The notes beneath the pieces were generated by a model. That model saw only the letters and a program-made list of their open reading frames with translations. It searched no databases and was not told where the DNA came from. The translations under genes and the position numbers were made by a program. Shown one piece after another: positions 1 through 8,666 of a stretch of DNA of 34,530 nt. Origin of the DNA: Nocardia donostiensis. GTDB taxonomy: Bacteria > Actinomycetota > Actinomycetes > Mycobacteriales > Mycobacteriaceae. Location of the stretch: positions 1 through 34,530 of the forward strand of contig NZ_MUKP01000049.1 of NCBI RefSeq assembly GCF_002081715.1, written 5' to 3'. Numbering within the stretch: the first letter of the stretch is position 1; the number at the start of each line of letters is the position of its first letter.

Positions 1-2926
1 GGCCGATGCCGGGCAGGGCGGGTGGTTCGGCGACAGAGTCAGCATCGGCGTTGGTGTCCCACACCCGCACTCCGCCCTCGTCGCCGCCGGTGACGACCCA
101 GCGTCCGTCCGCGCTGATCGCGACGGCCTCGACCAGCCCGGTACCGAGCAGGGGGCGCGGTGCAGGATCGGCGGAGCTCCTATCCCACACCTGTACTCCG
201 CCCTTGTCGCCGCTGGTGACGACCCAGCGTCCGTCCGCGCTGATCGCGACGGCCTCGACCGGCCCGGTACCGAGCGGGGGGTGCGGTACAGCACTGGCGG
301 AGTCCGTCTCCCACACACGCACTCCCTCGTCGCCGCCGGTGACGACCCAGCGTCCGTCCGCGCTGATCGCGACGGCATCGACCTGCACGGTGCCGGTACC
401 GGGCAGGACGCGCGGTTCAGCACCAGTGGTGGTATCCCACACCCGTACCACACCCTTGGAGTCGCCGATGAACATGCCCGAGGAATCGCTGGTGACGATC
501 CGGTGTCCGTCCGGGCTGATCGCGGCGGCGTTGATCGAATGGGTGCCGGTGCTGTGAAGGACGCGTGGCTCAGCACCAGTGTTGGTATCCCACACCTGCA
601 CCGCACCCTCGCCGCCGCCGGTGACGATCCAGCGTCCGTCCGGGCTGATGGACAGGGGGTCTGGGGAATTGAAAGGGATATCGGTGATCTTGGCTACGTT
701 GCGCATCTGGTACTGCACAGCGAGCACTGCGGTCGTGGTGGTCTCGGGTGAGAGCTCGTGCGCGGCAATTATCTCCAGCACACCGCGGCGCTCGTCGAGA
801 CCGGTGGTGAGTTGATACTGGGCGTCCTGGACCAGGCGTGCAGCAAGGCTCGCGTCGGCGAGGTCGGTGGCACGGCGTTCGGCGTCTCTTGCGCGAAAGT
901 AGAAGAAGCCTGCGGTGACCGCCACCATTGCGGCGACGGTCGTGAGCACGATCAGGGTTTGCGCGCGTTTGCGTAGTGCTGCGGCGTGAGCTTGTGCGGT
1001 GCGGAGTTCGTTGTCGCGACGGGTGTCCTCGTGTTGCCGGGAGGCTGCCAAATAGGGGCGGGCGCTGGCCAGTCGGTCGCGGAACCCCGGTCGTTCGACC
1101 AGGGTTTCGGCATCGAGGAGGCGGGCGCCGGTGAGGAGCCAGGCAGGATCGCGGTTGTTGCGGTTCCATTCGGTGGTGGAGCGTTCGAGGTTGTCGGCGG
1201 TGCGTAGATTGTCGGCTTCCTCGCGTAGCCATCCGGCGAGGTCGTCCCATTGTCGCAGCAGGCTTTCCAAAGCGACCTCGACGACGGTCTCGTCGTGTCC
1301 GTCGTCGGTCCTGCGGTGGTCTTTGACCAGTAGACGGAGGTCGACGAACTGATCCAAAAGCGGTTTGGCGGCGTCGGGGAGATCGTCCCAGCGGCTGATG
1401 CGCCGCATCGGATGTTCGCCGTCAGGGGCGAAGGTGGCAAGCCCCGGGATGAACGCTCGACGTAGCAGCTCGAGTTCGCGGTGGCGGGCTTCGGGGTCCT
1501 GCGACAGTATCTGGTTGATTTTGGTGGCCACGACTTTGTCGAGACCACCGGTCGCCATGTAGTGGGCGAGAGTGATTTTGCCGCTGTGGCCGTAGTCTTC
1601 GTAGAGATTCGCCAAGGTCAGCGATAGCAGGGGTAGCGCATCGGCACCGTCTCGGCAGTCGGTTCGCAACCGGTCGACCAGATCTGGTGCGATATCCAAG
1701 TGTCGTGCGGCCCGGGTGGCCGGGCCGACGATAACGTCGCGAAACCGGTCGGGAGACATCGGTCTGAGGTCGTCGAATATCAGGGTGTCGATGCTGGTCA
1801 GCTGTGGTGTGGCCTTCAGGTCTTCGTAGCGGTCGGTGCGGATGGTCACGACCACGATCAACGACAACCGCTCGCCGATAGGGGCGCTCAGTAGATCGGA
1901 GAGCAGGTCGAGCAGCGTCGTGCTTTCGGGGCTGGTGTCGGCTGCCACCAACTCCTCGGCCTGATCGACCGGCAGCACCAGTGTCGGAGCGGCCACCTCG
2001 GCGTCGAGCAGGCGCTGACCGGCAGCGTCCTGGATCTCGGCGAGCCACTCCCGTAACAGTGCGGTGTCCTGTGCGGCAAGTGCGGCTTTGATGTCACCGA
2101 GATCGGTGCTGGACAACCCCAGACGGCGGCGAGTGCTGTGCAGGGTGGCCGCGAGACCATGTACCCCGGTGATCGCGTCACGTTCCGGGCGCATGGTATC
2201 CAGTACGACGAAGTGCCGGTCGTCGCGCAGTAATCGCGGAATCATCCCGGCCCGCAGGAACGACGACTTACCGACACCGGAGGGGCCGATCACGACGAAC
2301 AGCGACTTGGTGCCGCCGGTGCGCATCGTCCGCAGCTCGTCGATGGCGTGCAAGACCTGTTCGTCGCGTCCGAAAAATACTGCGGCGTCAACAGGTTCGA
2401 ACGGATTCCAGCCGCGATAGGGGGCGCGGTCGGGGTCGTTGAGCGGTGGCCAGGGAAAGTGGTCGGCGCCGATACCGGCCGCACGCAACCCGGTCAACAG
2501 CTGCTGTAGCCCGGCGGTGCGCAACGTCACTGGTTCGCGATCTGAGTCGATATGGACCTCGGTGACCGGGTCGTCGCCGTATAGATCGCACCGCTGCCAT
2601 TCGCGGGTGATGTCGTGGACGCCGTCCAACGGCTCGATCCGGGCACAGTAGATTCGTTTGCCGAGGTACTCGGCGGCTCGGTACTCGGCTTCGCATTCGT
2701 GTGAGGCCAGCCAATGCCGCGACACCAGACATACCACCGCCTCGCAGCGTTCCACTGCCGCGCGCAAGGCGACCTTCCAACGTTGACCGGAATGGATGCC
2801 GATCTCGGGATCGATATCGAGAAAGATGTCTTGCGCCAGGTCGGGCTGCTGCTCGATCAGCCACTGTCGCACCGCGACCGCCCAAGTGTTGTCACGACTG
2901 GAATGACTGATGAATATCCGTGACAC
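1..2926 (-). CDS. TIR domain - STAND NTPase - WD40 repeat protein (3' end beyond window)
   Basis: One uninterrupted minus-strand frame of about 975 codons that runs off the left edge without a stop. Domains in order: TIR at residues 1-110 (start VSRIFISHSSRDN; CxxE at C78/E81, the place of the NADase glutamate in catalytic TIRs); P-loop NTPase with Walker A GPSGVGKS at 214-221 and Walker B LVLPVDQAEEL around D321, the STAND style; a transmembrane segment near 657-677; then WD40 repeats from about 755 to the edge, with repeated AISADGRWVVTGGDEGG-type units. GTG 2926 is chosen because AGGGG lies 9 nt upstream and TIR homology begins immediately; an in-frame GTG at 2965 is possible. Proteins of this architecture sense a ligand with the WD40 part, oligomerise through STAND and signal through TIR; some TIR-STAND proteins are phage defences. 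Whether this one is a defence or a signalling protein cannot be told from the sequence. Confidence 0.9.
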   Translation of the reverse strand, partial: MSRIFISHSSRDNTWAVAVRQWLIEQQPDLAQDIFLDIDPEIGIHSGQRWKVALRAAVERCEAVVCLVSRHWLASHECEAEYRAAEYLGKRIYCARIEPLDGVHDITREWQRCDLYGDDPVTEVHIDSDREPVTLRTAGLQQLLTGLRAAGIGADHFPWPPLNDPDRAPYRGWNPFEPVDAAVFFGRDEQVLHAIDELRTMRTGGTKSLFVVIGPSGVGKSSFLRAGMIPRLLRDDRHFVVLDTMRPERDAITGVHGLAATLHSTRRRLGLSSTDLGDIKAALAAQDTALLREWLAEIQDAAGQRLLDAEVAAPTLVLPVDQAEELVAADTSPESTTLLDLLSDLLSAPIGERLSLIVVVTIRTDRYEDLKATPQLTSIDTLIFDDLRPMSPDRFRDVIVGPATRAARHLDIAPDLVDRLRTDCRDGADALPLLSLTLANLYEDYGHSGKITLAHYMATGGLDKVVATKINQILSQDPEARHRELELLRRAFIPGLATFAPDGEHPMRRISRWDDLPDAAKPLLDQFVDLRLLVKDHRRTDDGHDETVVEVALESLLRQWDDLAGWLREEADNLRTADNLERSTTEWNRNNRDPAWLLTGARLLDAETLVERPGFRDRLASARPYLAASRQHEDTRRDNELRTAQAHAAALRKRAQTLIVLTTVAAMVAVTAGFFYFRARDAERRATDLADASLAARLVQDAQYQLTTGLDERRGVLEIIAAHELSPETTTTAVLAVQYQMRNVAKITDIPFNSPDPLSISPDGRWIVTGGGEGAVQVWDTNTGAEPRVLHSTGTHSINAAAISPDGHRIVTSDSSGMFIGDSKGVVRVWDTTTGAEPRVLPGTGTVQVDAVAISADGRWVVTGGDEGVRVWETDSASAVPHPPLGTGPVEAVAISADGRWVVTSGDKGGVQVWDRSSADPAPRPLLGTGLVEAVAISADGRWVVTGGDEGGVRVWDTNADADSVAEPPALPGIG
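90..383 (-). repeat. Near-identical WD40-coding repeats
   Basis: A 45-bp core recurs almost unchanged at 90-134, 216-260 and 339-383 (spacing 126 and 123 bp, that is 42 and 41 codons), with more diverged copies from 492 and 621. Each core encodes the EAVAISADGRWVVT part of a WD40 blade. Near identity at DNA level, not only in protein, points to recent duplication or gene conversion of blades. Confidence 0.85.
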
Positions 2927-3491
2927 GATGATCGGCCCCTCGCTCCGATACTCGAACAGAGGCACGGGATCTGTACCCGCTGCTCTGAATGGCATGTGTT
3001 GGACAGGTTTCAAACGCCGGCGCCTGAGTCCTGTCCGACGTTACACCGTTCGCGGCACGAAGGTACGGGTCGCGGAAGATCCCGCATCATGCTCTATCTG
3101 CTTGTATATCTATGCTTTCCGTCAGATTCGGCGGACCGAGCGACGCGGTAGCCGATCCGGTCGCCACCCGCGTATTTCACGGTGTCGATGCGTATACCGA
3201 GCGTCTGTCCAGAAACCGGCTCCGACCCACTTTCGGTGGTGCCTGTGAGGTGACGGCGGCACGATAGCCCGGCGGCTGAAGTGAGCCCGGACAGGTTCTG
3301 CAGGTCGCCGGCGGACGTGCTCTCTGACTGTATCGGCCACCGGCCCCACGCAGGCCACGTTGATGACATCCTCGGAGAATGAGTACTCGGCTGTGACTGT
3401 CAACCGGTCCTGGATGTACAGCACACCGGCTGCATGCTCCAGGTAACCGGTGCCTTGCGCGGCGTCGCGCGGCAGAGTATTCGGAGCGGAT
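2927..3491. other. 565-bp stretch with no gene I can support
   Basis: Lies between the start of the TIR-STAND gene and the stop of the SDR gene. A minus-strand open frame around 3122-3470 reads GYLEHAAGVLYIQDRLTV and then VINVACVGPVADTVREHV before turning low-complexity and Arg-rich. It has no good ribosome binding site and no family I recognise. It may be the remnant of a lost gene. Confidence 0.4.
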
Positions 3492-4481
3492 TCACCCGCT
3501 CTCGGGTCGAGTCTTCCGTCGTTTCAGCAGCAGGTAGCCGGTGGTAGTTGCGGCAGCACCGGTCATCGCGCCCGCCGCGGCGCGTTTCCATGGGGAGCGC
3601 AGGTTCCCCTCGACAACCGCGGCATCGGGTGAGGGCTGGAAAAGGTTGCCGTCGCTGGTGGGAACGCGCTCGGCCCGGTCGAAGTAGGCGCTGAGGAAGC
3701 GTTCCATGGTGCGCCTGGTGAGAGTCGGGCTCACCGCGTGCATCAGTCGCGCCATGACGGCGCTCGTGCCGACCATCGTGGTGGGCTTGGGGTGGTCGGC
3801 GCGGCGCACAATCGCGGCGGCAACGCGCCATGGGTCGAGCACCGGCGGTGGTGAGGTGATCTTGCGCCCGACGTAGTTCGCTCCGTGGCGTAGGCCCGGG
3901 GTGTCCACGAATCCGGGGTAGATATCGCAGATGTGGATGTCGGGATGGCGGGCGAGTTCGGCGCGCAACGATTCCGCGAAGCCGCGCAGCCCGTACTTGC
4001 CTGCGCTGTAGGCGGCGGCATAGGGGGCGGCGGCGAATCCGCCGAGGGAAATGATGTTGACGAAGGTGCCGTGCCCTTGGCGTAGGAAGACCGGAAGCAC
4101 CGCGTGGGCATCGTTCATATGCCCGATCAGGTTGCTGCGGATCACCTGCTCGTGAGACTCCATAGGGGTGTCCTGGAACCGGCCGATCGCGCCCACACCG
4201 ACATTGCTCACCCACACGTCGATGCCACCGAAACCGGTCACCGCGCGGTCGGCGAGCGCGCGCACAGCCTCGATATCGGTCACGTCTGTCCTCACAGCGA
4301 TCGCCACGCCCCCTGCCGAACGGCAACGACTCGCCACCTCTTCCAGCGCCTCGAGGTTGCGCGCGCCCAGCACCAGCTCGACGCCGCGGCGAGCGAAGAG
4401 TTCGGCGGTGGCTTGGCCGATGCCGCTGGAAGCGCCGGTGATGACGACGCGCAACGGCTTCTCGTGGTCACGATCAGGCAT
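3492..4481 (-). CDS. SDR family oxidoreductase with C-terminal membrane anchor
   Basis: A 329-aa classical short-chain dehydrogenase. The NAD(P) motif TGASSGIG is at 15-22, followed by SNVG (in place of NNAG) at 92-95, N118, catalytic S145, Y158 and K162 (AYSAGK); S145 and Y158 have the normal 13-residue spacing. Length exceeds the usual 250 because of a C-terminal extension that ends in a hydrophobic stretch (GAMTGAAATTTGYLLL, about 302-317) and a basic tail KRRKTRPESG, suggesting tail anchoring. ATG 4481 is chosen because GGGAGAG precedes it and the Rossmann fold begins 10 residues later; the frame stays open upstream to 4595 but that part is not SDR-like. It follows the P450 on the same strand after 153 bp, so the two may act on one hydrophobic substrate (alcohol made by the P450, oxidised by the SDR). 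Partial copies occur at 6.1 and 23.2 kb. Confidence 0.9.
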   Translation of the reverse strand: MPDRDHEKPLRVVITGASSGIGQATAELFARRGVELVLGARNLEALEEVASRCRSAGGVAIAVRTDVTDIEAVRALADRAVTGFGGIDVWVSNVGVGAIGRFQDTPMESHEQVIRSNLIGHMNDAHAVLPVFLRQGHGTFVNIISLGGFAAAPYAAAYSAGKYGLRGFAESLRAELARHPDIHICDIYPGFVDTPGLRHGANYVGRKITSPPPVLDPWRVAAAIVRRADHPKPTTMVGTSAVMARLMHAVSPTLTRRTMERFLSAYFDRAERVPTSDGNLFQPSPDAAVVEGNLRSPWKRAAAGAMTGAAATTTGYLLLKRRKTRPESG

Positions 4482-4634
4482 GGCTCTCCCATCAGCAGCA
4501 GGGCGTCCGATACGGACTCGGAGTACACAGTGCGACTTGCCCGCGACGAAGAACTTATGCCTGATTCGGGCGTGCCGAGTCGCGCTGTACACCACCGCCG
4601 CGCAACACCGCGTCGACCCGCTCGGTCCGTTCGC

Positions 4635-5996
4635 TTACATAGGGGCTTGTCCAGACCGCACATGGGGGCGCACGATCATCGGAAGCCGGTCGAGTTGCAC
4701 AGTGGCCGCTGCGACCTCCCGTACGGCCATACCTGCCACCGGCTCCAGCCGGACCCGCGCGGCCACGGTCGCCAGGATCGTCTTCGCCTCCAGCCAGGCG
4801 AAAGGCTCGCCGATGCAGTTGCGGTTACCAGTGCCGAACGGCTGGAACGCCCCGCTACGGGTCACCGCCTTGCGGTACTCGGGGGTCCACCGATCCGGGT
4901 CGAAGACCGCGGGGTCGGTAAAGTACTTCGGGTCATTGTGCATCGCGTACTGCGAGTAGATGATCGTTGTGCCCGAGGGGATGGCGACCCCGCCGAGTTC
5001 GATGTCGGCCGTAGTCTCACGCATGCCGAGCCAGGGCGGACAGTAGCGGCGCAGCGTCTCGGTGACAACTTTCTCCGTGTAGACGAGGTGGTGGATATTG
5101 TCCGCGGAAACCGGTCCGTCGCCGAGGACGTCCGCCGCTTCACGCTCGAGCCGGTCTCGGATGTCAGGACGCCGCCCGAGCTCGTGGAATGCGAAAGCCA
5201 TTGTGTTCGAGACGGTTTCGTAACCCGCCGCATACATTGTCATGACTTCGTCGCGTATCTCCCGGTCACTGAGCCCGGTGCCGTCGGAGAAACGGGCCCC
5301 GATGAGCATCGAGACGATATCGCGATGATCCTCCCCCCGGGCCCGGTACTCGGCGATGATGCGATCGACGACGTCGAACAACCGCTGCACAGCGGCATCG
5401 AAGGCTCGGTTGCGCAGCGGCAACCGAGCCAACCAGGGCATCATGGCCCGTTTCGGTATTTCGGCGACGATAACCGGGAACGCCCGCAGCGACTCGCTCA
5501 CCAGCTCGTCGGCGATGTCGCTGGAGAACAGCGCCCGCGCCACGATCCGCATGGCCAACGCACCGAGTTCACGATCCAGTTCGATTTGTTGCCCGCCCTG
5601 CCACGCGTCGACCATCCGCGTTGCGCTGTCGGCCATGATGTCGATATAGCCCGCGACTCGCTCACGATGGAACCCTGGAGCCATCAACCGGCGATGACGC
5701 ATGTGTTTCGGTTCGGCCGACACGACGATTCCATCGCCCAGCACCACCCGCATGGCATCGAAGAACTCGCCCTTCTCCACGCTGTGCGCGATTTTTCCGC
5801 GTAGTAACGGATCGAGCAGCTCCGGCGTGGTCACCACATAGGCGTCGTCCTGGCCCAGCTTGATACGAACGATCGGATCAGGAAGCCGATGCAACTCGGC
5901 CAGGAATTCCAACGGCCTGCGCTGCAATTGCATGCTGTGACCGAGGAGCGGCCAGCCCCGCATAGGCGGCTTACCGGGAACTATAGAGACACTCAT
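4635..5996 (-). CDS. Cytochrome P450
   Basis: A 453-aa P450 with all hallmarks: I-helix AGYETVS (about 257-263, the AGxET form), ExxR at 313-316 (ETLRR), PERF-like DPDRW, and the haem loop FGTGNRNCIGEPFA with proximal Cys394. The N-terminal segment VPGKPPMRGWPLLGH is the proline-rich hinge of self-standing bacterial P450s; there is no signal anchor, so it is probably soluble and needs external ferredoxin and reductase, neither of which is nearby. ATG 5996 is chosen since AGGAG lies 6 nt upstream; ATG 5999 would be too close and the TTG at 6020 has no ribosome binding site. The family is close to the CYP102/CYP110-like fatty acid and hydrophobic-substrate group; substrate unknown. Probably co-transcribed with the downstream SDR. 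Confidence 0.95.
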   Translation of the reverse strand: MSVSIVPGKPPMRGWPLLGHSMQLQRRPLEFLAELHRLPDPIVRIKLGQDDAYVVTTPELLDPLLRGKIAHSVEKGEFFDAMRVVLGDGIVVSAEPKHMRHRRLMAPGFHRERVAGYIDIMADSATRMVDAWQGGQQIELDRELGALAMRIVARALFSSDIADELVSESLRAFPVIVAEIPKRAMMPWLARLPLRNRAFDAAVQRLFDVVDRIIAEYRARGEDHRDIVSMLIGARFSDGTGLSDREIRDEVMTMYAAGYETVSNTMAFAFHELGRRPDIRDRLEREAADVLGDGPVSADNIHHLVYTEKVVTETLRRYCPPWLGMRETTADIELGGVAIPSGTTIIYSQYAMHNDPKYFTDPAVFDPDRWTPEYRKAVTRSGAFQPFGTGNRNCIGEPFAWLEAKTILATVAARVRLEPVAGMAVREVAAATVQLDRLPMIVRPHVRSGQAPM

Positions 5997-6091
5997 CATG
6001 AACTCCTGGAGCGAATCCAAATCGTCCGCGAAGACTAGCGAGGTCTACGCCGATCAGGTCGACAAAGACACTTCCCACCGGTGAAATCGAC

Positions 6092-6205
6092 AGCGGCTCG
6101 CCACCACTTCCCACGCCTCGAGATTGCGTGCGTCCAGCACCAGCTCGGCACCGCGGCGGGCGAAGAGCCCGGTGGTGGCTTGACCGATTCGGGCGTGGCG
6201 AGTTG
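6092..6205 (-). pseudogene. Fragment of an SDR gene (N-terminal part), paralogue of the 3.5-4.5 kb SDR
   Basis: Reading leftwards it encodes QATTGLFARRGAELVLDARN then LEAWEVVASRCR, matching QATAELFARRGVELVLGARN / LEALEEVASRCR of the intact SDR (DNA 4325-4426). It lacks the glycine motif and everything after. At its right end a 12-base word (gattcgggcgtg) matches 4563-4574, upstream of the intact gene, so this copy appears to have an internal deletion joining two parts of the original. No start codon, no function expected. Confidence 0.75.
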
Positions 6206-6212
6206 TGTCCGG

Positions 6213-7016
6213 CTATCGCGTGGAGTTACGGATTTTCGCGACGAACGCAGAACCGAGCGCTGCGGCGGAGTAGGGGTCTTGTCCGGTCATCAGTTCGCGG
6301 TCCTCGACAACCTTGCTGCCCATGGGCAGTGTGGTTTGTTCGATGCGCGCGCCGCAGGATCGAAGCAGCCGGGTCGGGTCCACCTGCAGGTGGCCGTGAA
6401 AACGACGTGCCAACGGAACAGTGGAAAGCATGGTGTCCACGACGGTTTTGAAGCACGTCATCCGGTAATCGCTGTAGATCCAGCGTCCATCGATCTTCGG
6501 CGCTGCGGCGAGCGCGGCAGGGGCGTGGCAGATCAGCCCGGTGGGGCGTTCCTGATCGTGAAAATATCGCAGCAGCTCGCCGAAATCGTCGTTGTGGGCA
6601 TCGCCGGTGAACGCGTCTCGGTACAGCAGATCGACCAGCGGTGCGTGTCCTCCCGGGACGAACACGGCATCGAACCCGGAGAGCATTTCGGTGTCGTGAG
6701 CGAGCTCCTCGAGTGCGAGCGGTGTTGCGAGGCCGAGTTCGAGGAGCCGGGTGTAGCTGGCCAACGCCTGGTCACGTTTCGTGCGCGACAAGCCGAAATA
6801 CATCAGGCTGCATGAGGTGCCGTCGATCGTGGGGAGTTTGCCGCCCGGGGTCGCGAACGACAAGCTGAAACCGGCGGTGAGCATGGCGTCGGTGGGTTCG
6901 ATCAACTCACCGAGGTAGGTGCCGGTGGGTTCGCTGCTGCCCTCGCGCAGCGGGAGCCGGTCGGCGGCGGATACGACCACCAGCACCCGCGGTGGCCGGT
7001 TCGCGCTTTCCGTCAT
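6213..7016 (-). CDS. DJ-1/PfpI family protein (Hsp31-like)
   Basis: A 267-aa protein of the DJ-1/PfpI superfamily. Key features are FVPGGHAP (oxyanion/binding loop), the nucleophile elbow GLICHAPAAL with its reactive Cys, and C-terminal VVEDRELMTGQDPYSAAALG, typical of the Hsp31/glyoxalase III branch. An N-terminal RVLVVVSAADRLPLREGSSEPTGTYLGEL carries the conserved strand and Glu-containing loop of that branch. The length, above the 190 aa of DJ-1 itself, also suits Hsp31-like enzymes, which convert methylglyoxal to lactate or act as chaperones or deglycases. GGAGG lies just upstream of ATG 7016. It stands alone between gene fragments; role in reactive aldehyde detoxification is a family-based guess. 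Confidence 0.88.
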   Translation of the reverse strand: MTESANRPPRVLVVVSAADRLPLREGSSEPTGTYLGELIEPTDAMLTAGFSLSFATPGGKLPTIDGTSCSLMYFGLSRTKRDQALASYTRLLELGLATPLALEELAHDTEMLSGFDAVFVPGGHAPLVDLLYRDAFTGDAHNDDFGELLRYFHDQERPTGLICHAPAALAAAPKIDGRWIYSDYRMTCFKTVVDTMLSTVPLARRFHGHLQVDPTRLLRSCGARIEQTTLPMGSKVVEDRELMTGQDPYSAAALGSAFVAKIRNSTR

Positions 7017-7257
7017 GAGCCCTCCTCCACGATGTATCCGTCACCACTGGGTTCTCGCCTGCGCAGATGCATAACGGCTACCCAGCACGCCCGGGTCTAC
7101 TCGGCTCATCCGCTAGCCGAACGCCGTTCTCGGCAGCATGGCGACTCTCACCTACCACCGGGGATAGGGCATGCGGTTCGGGGACGGCCGCGCACGACAG
7201 GGCGGGCGGTATCGCCGACTGTGATAGCCGAAACGGCTCGGTTGGCAGTGCGTCAGC

Positions 7258-7506
7258 TCATGTGCGGACTTGGTCGTGGCTGTCGACGAAGGTCAGGAAC
7301 CGCGGAATCACCTGGTCCGGGTTGGTCCAGAGCAGGTCGTGGCCCACGCCCTGGTAGATCTCCACCTCGGCCGAGGGAATAAGTTTCCGGACGCGTGCAG
7401 CTCCGAGCTCGGGGTCGTTGACGACCGTTTCGGCTCCGAAGAGCACCAGCGGTAGCGCGGTCATGGCGATCATCTGCTCGTCGGTGAGCATCCGGTCCCA
7501 CGGCAT
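7258..7506 (-). pseudogene. C-terminal fragment of an alpha/beta hydrolase
   Basis: About 82 codons encoding ALPLVLFGAETVVNDPELGA, then RKLIPSAEVEIYQGVGHDLL and WTNPDQVIPRFLTFV. This is the last third of an alpha/beta hydrolase, with the final strand carrying the acid region and the catalytic His (GVGHDL). The nucleophile elbow and the whole N-terminal half are missing: homology stops abruptly at about 7506, where an unrelated plus-strand fragment begins. An ATG-like start exists but the product could not be catalytic. Confidence 0.75.
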
Positions 7507-7511
7507 TCCCG

Positions 7512-7607
7512 AGAGGCATGCTTGCCGGACACTACACCGCGCAAACCGCGGTCGAACTCGTCGAACACCTCCTCGATCTCACCCTCGGAACCGCACCGAA
7601 CGACTGA
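7512..7607 (+). pseudogene. Possible TetR C-terminal fragment
   Basis: Some 30 codons ending in TGA read GMLAGHYTAQTAVELVEHLL and then DLTLGTAPND. The wording resembles the last helices of TetR-family ligand domains (HYTA... LVEHLLDLTL). No DNA-binding half is present. The call is tentative because of the short length. Confidence 0.35.
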
Positions 7608-7674
7608 CACGACCAGACCACAGCCGAGCACCCCGGCGCACTCGGGCGGGGTCGAGTTCCTCGGTGGTCATCGC

Positions 7675-8436
7675 TCACGCTTCCGTCAGCAGGGCACGCA
7701 GGTCCGCCAGCGCCGATGGGGAGAAACCCAGGCCTTCGCGCAGGTAGGTGTCCATACCGCCGTAGGTGTGTTCGGCCTGGTCAAGGCCCGCCTGCAGATA
7801 CGACGGGTGCTGATAGATAACCGGTGCCACAGCCTGGATCGAGGGAATCCTGCCGGCGTCGACGGCCGGTTGAACCTCGGCGACCAGCTCTGGAGAGGCG
7901 TACTTGTTCGACAACAGGTAATCGTCCGTGATCGTGGTCTCCTCGACGCCGAGAACCGTCAGCACGATCACGCTCATCCAGCCGGTGCGGTCCTTACCAG
8001 CGGTGCAGTGATAGAGCACGCCGCGGTCGGCGGCGGCGATGTGATGCAACGCTGCGGCGAACTGCGCACGGAACGCGGCCTCGGTCACGAACTGCCGATT
8101 GATCGAGCGCATCACCTCGGCCAGCGCCTCACCGAACGGCGGCGGACCGTCCGGCCGGGTCAGCAGCGCGCTCAGGTTGCCTGCATTGATCGGCAAACGC
8201 ACATACCGCGTACCCTCCGGTATCCGATCCCAGCGGCGGCCGGCCTCGGTATCGGAGCGGAAATCGATCACCGTCCCGACACCGAGCTCGGTCAGTTTCT
8301 GCAGGTCGGCGTCGGTGGCGGTGTTGAGGGCATCGGAGCGGAACACCCGGTTCGGGCGAATCGTGGCACCGTCTCGTGCCGCGATACCGGTCAGATCCCG
8401 GCAGTTCTGGGGACCGACAAGCGCAATTCTGGACAC
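7675..8436 (-). CDS. Tyrosine/lipid phosphatase, MptpB-like
   Basis: A 253-aa phosphatase with the CX5R active-site loop HCTAGKDRTG (C144, R150); Lys and Asp inside the loop are the signature of the MptpB / LipA group, which act on phosphotyrosine and phosphoinositides. Other family marks: NCRDLTG near the start, VFRSDAL, VIDFRSDTE, and the C-terminal pattern YGGMDTYLREGLG. I choose GTG 8436 because GGAGG lies 4 nt upstream and MptpB-type homology begins there; the frame is open to a TTG at 8586 (303 aa), but that extension is unlike the family. No signal peptide is visible. In Mycobacterium tuberculosis the homologue is secreted into host cells; that role is not shown here. The upstream DNA carries a TTTCCC-N7-GGGCAA match (8474-8492). 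Confidence 0.9.
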   Translation of the reverse strand: MSRIALVGPQNCRDLTGIAARDGATIRPNRVFRSDALNTATDADLQKLTELGVGTVIDFRSDTEAGRRWDRIPEGTRYVRLPINAGNLSALLTRPDGPPPFGEALAEVMRSINRQFVTEAAFRAQFAAALHHIAAADRGVLYHCTAGKDRTGWMSVIVLTVLGVEETTITDDYLLSNKYASPELVAEVQPAVDAGRIPSIQAVAPVIYQHPSYLQAGLDQAEHTYGGMDTYLREGLGFSPSALADLRALLTEA

Positions 8437-8666
8437 GCGGCCTCCGGGCGCGAAGTAGTCGTGGCTACAGATCTTTCCCTCGGTCCGGGCAATCCTGCGT
8501 ATCGACATGCCCAACGATCGCAATGCGGGCGCCGCATCGACGCGTCGTTGCGCTACGCCGCTGTCGAGGTGACCGAGAACAGCCAACGCCGAAAGCCGAC
8601 AGCAGCCTATGAACTACCCGACCAAGTCGCCCGTAGATGACGGATCCGCCGGTCCGGGATGAGGCG

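Noticed and set aside
90..383. Regularly spaced repeats that could suggest a CRISPR array
   Set aside because: Spacing is 123-126 bp, the spacers are themselves similar, and the repeats encode WD40 blades in frame.
6..557. Plus-strand open frame with repeated HTRTP...TTQRPSALIATAS units
   Set aside because: It is the antisense of the WD40 repeats; the minus-strand frame gives clear TIR, NTPase and WD40 motifs over 975 codons.
4104..5804. 566-codon plus-strand open frame
   Set aside because: Antisense of the P450 and SDR genes; no known motif, Arg/His/Asp-rich composition typical of GC-rich shadows.
8436..8586. Longer N-terminus of the phosphatase from a TTG at 8586
   Set aside because: No ribosome binding site there, and the added 50 residues are unlike the family; GTG 8436 has GGAGG.
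7522..8640. 372-codon plus-strand open frame
   Set aside because: Antisense of the MptpB-like phosphatase, which has an intact CX5R site and a ribosome binding site.
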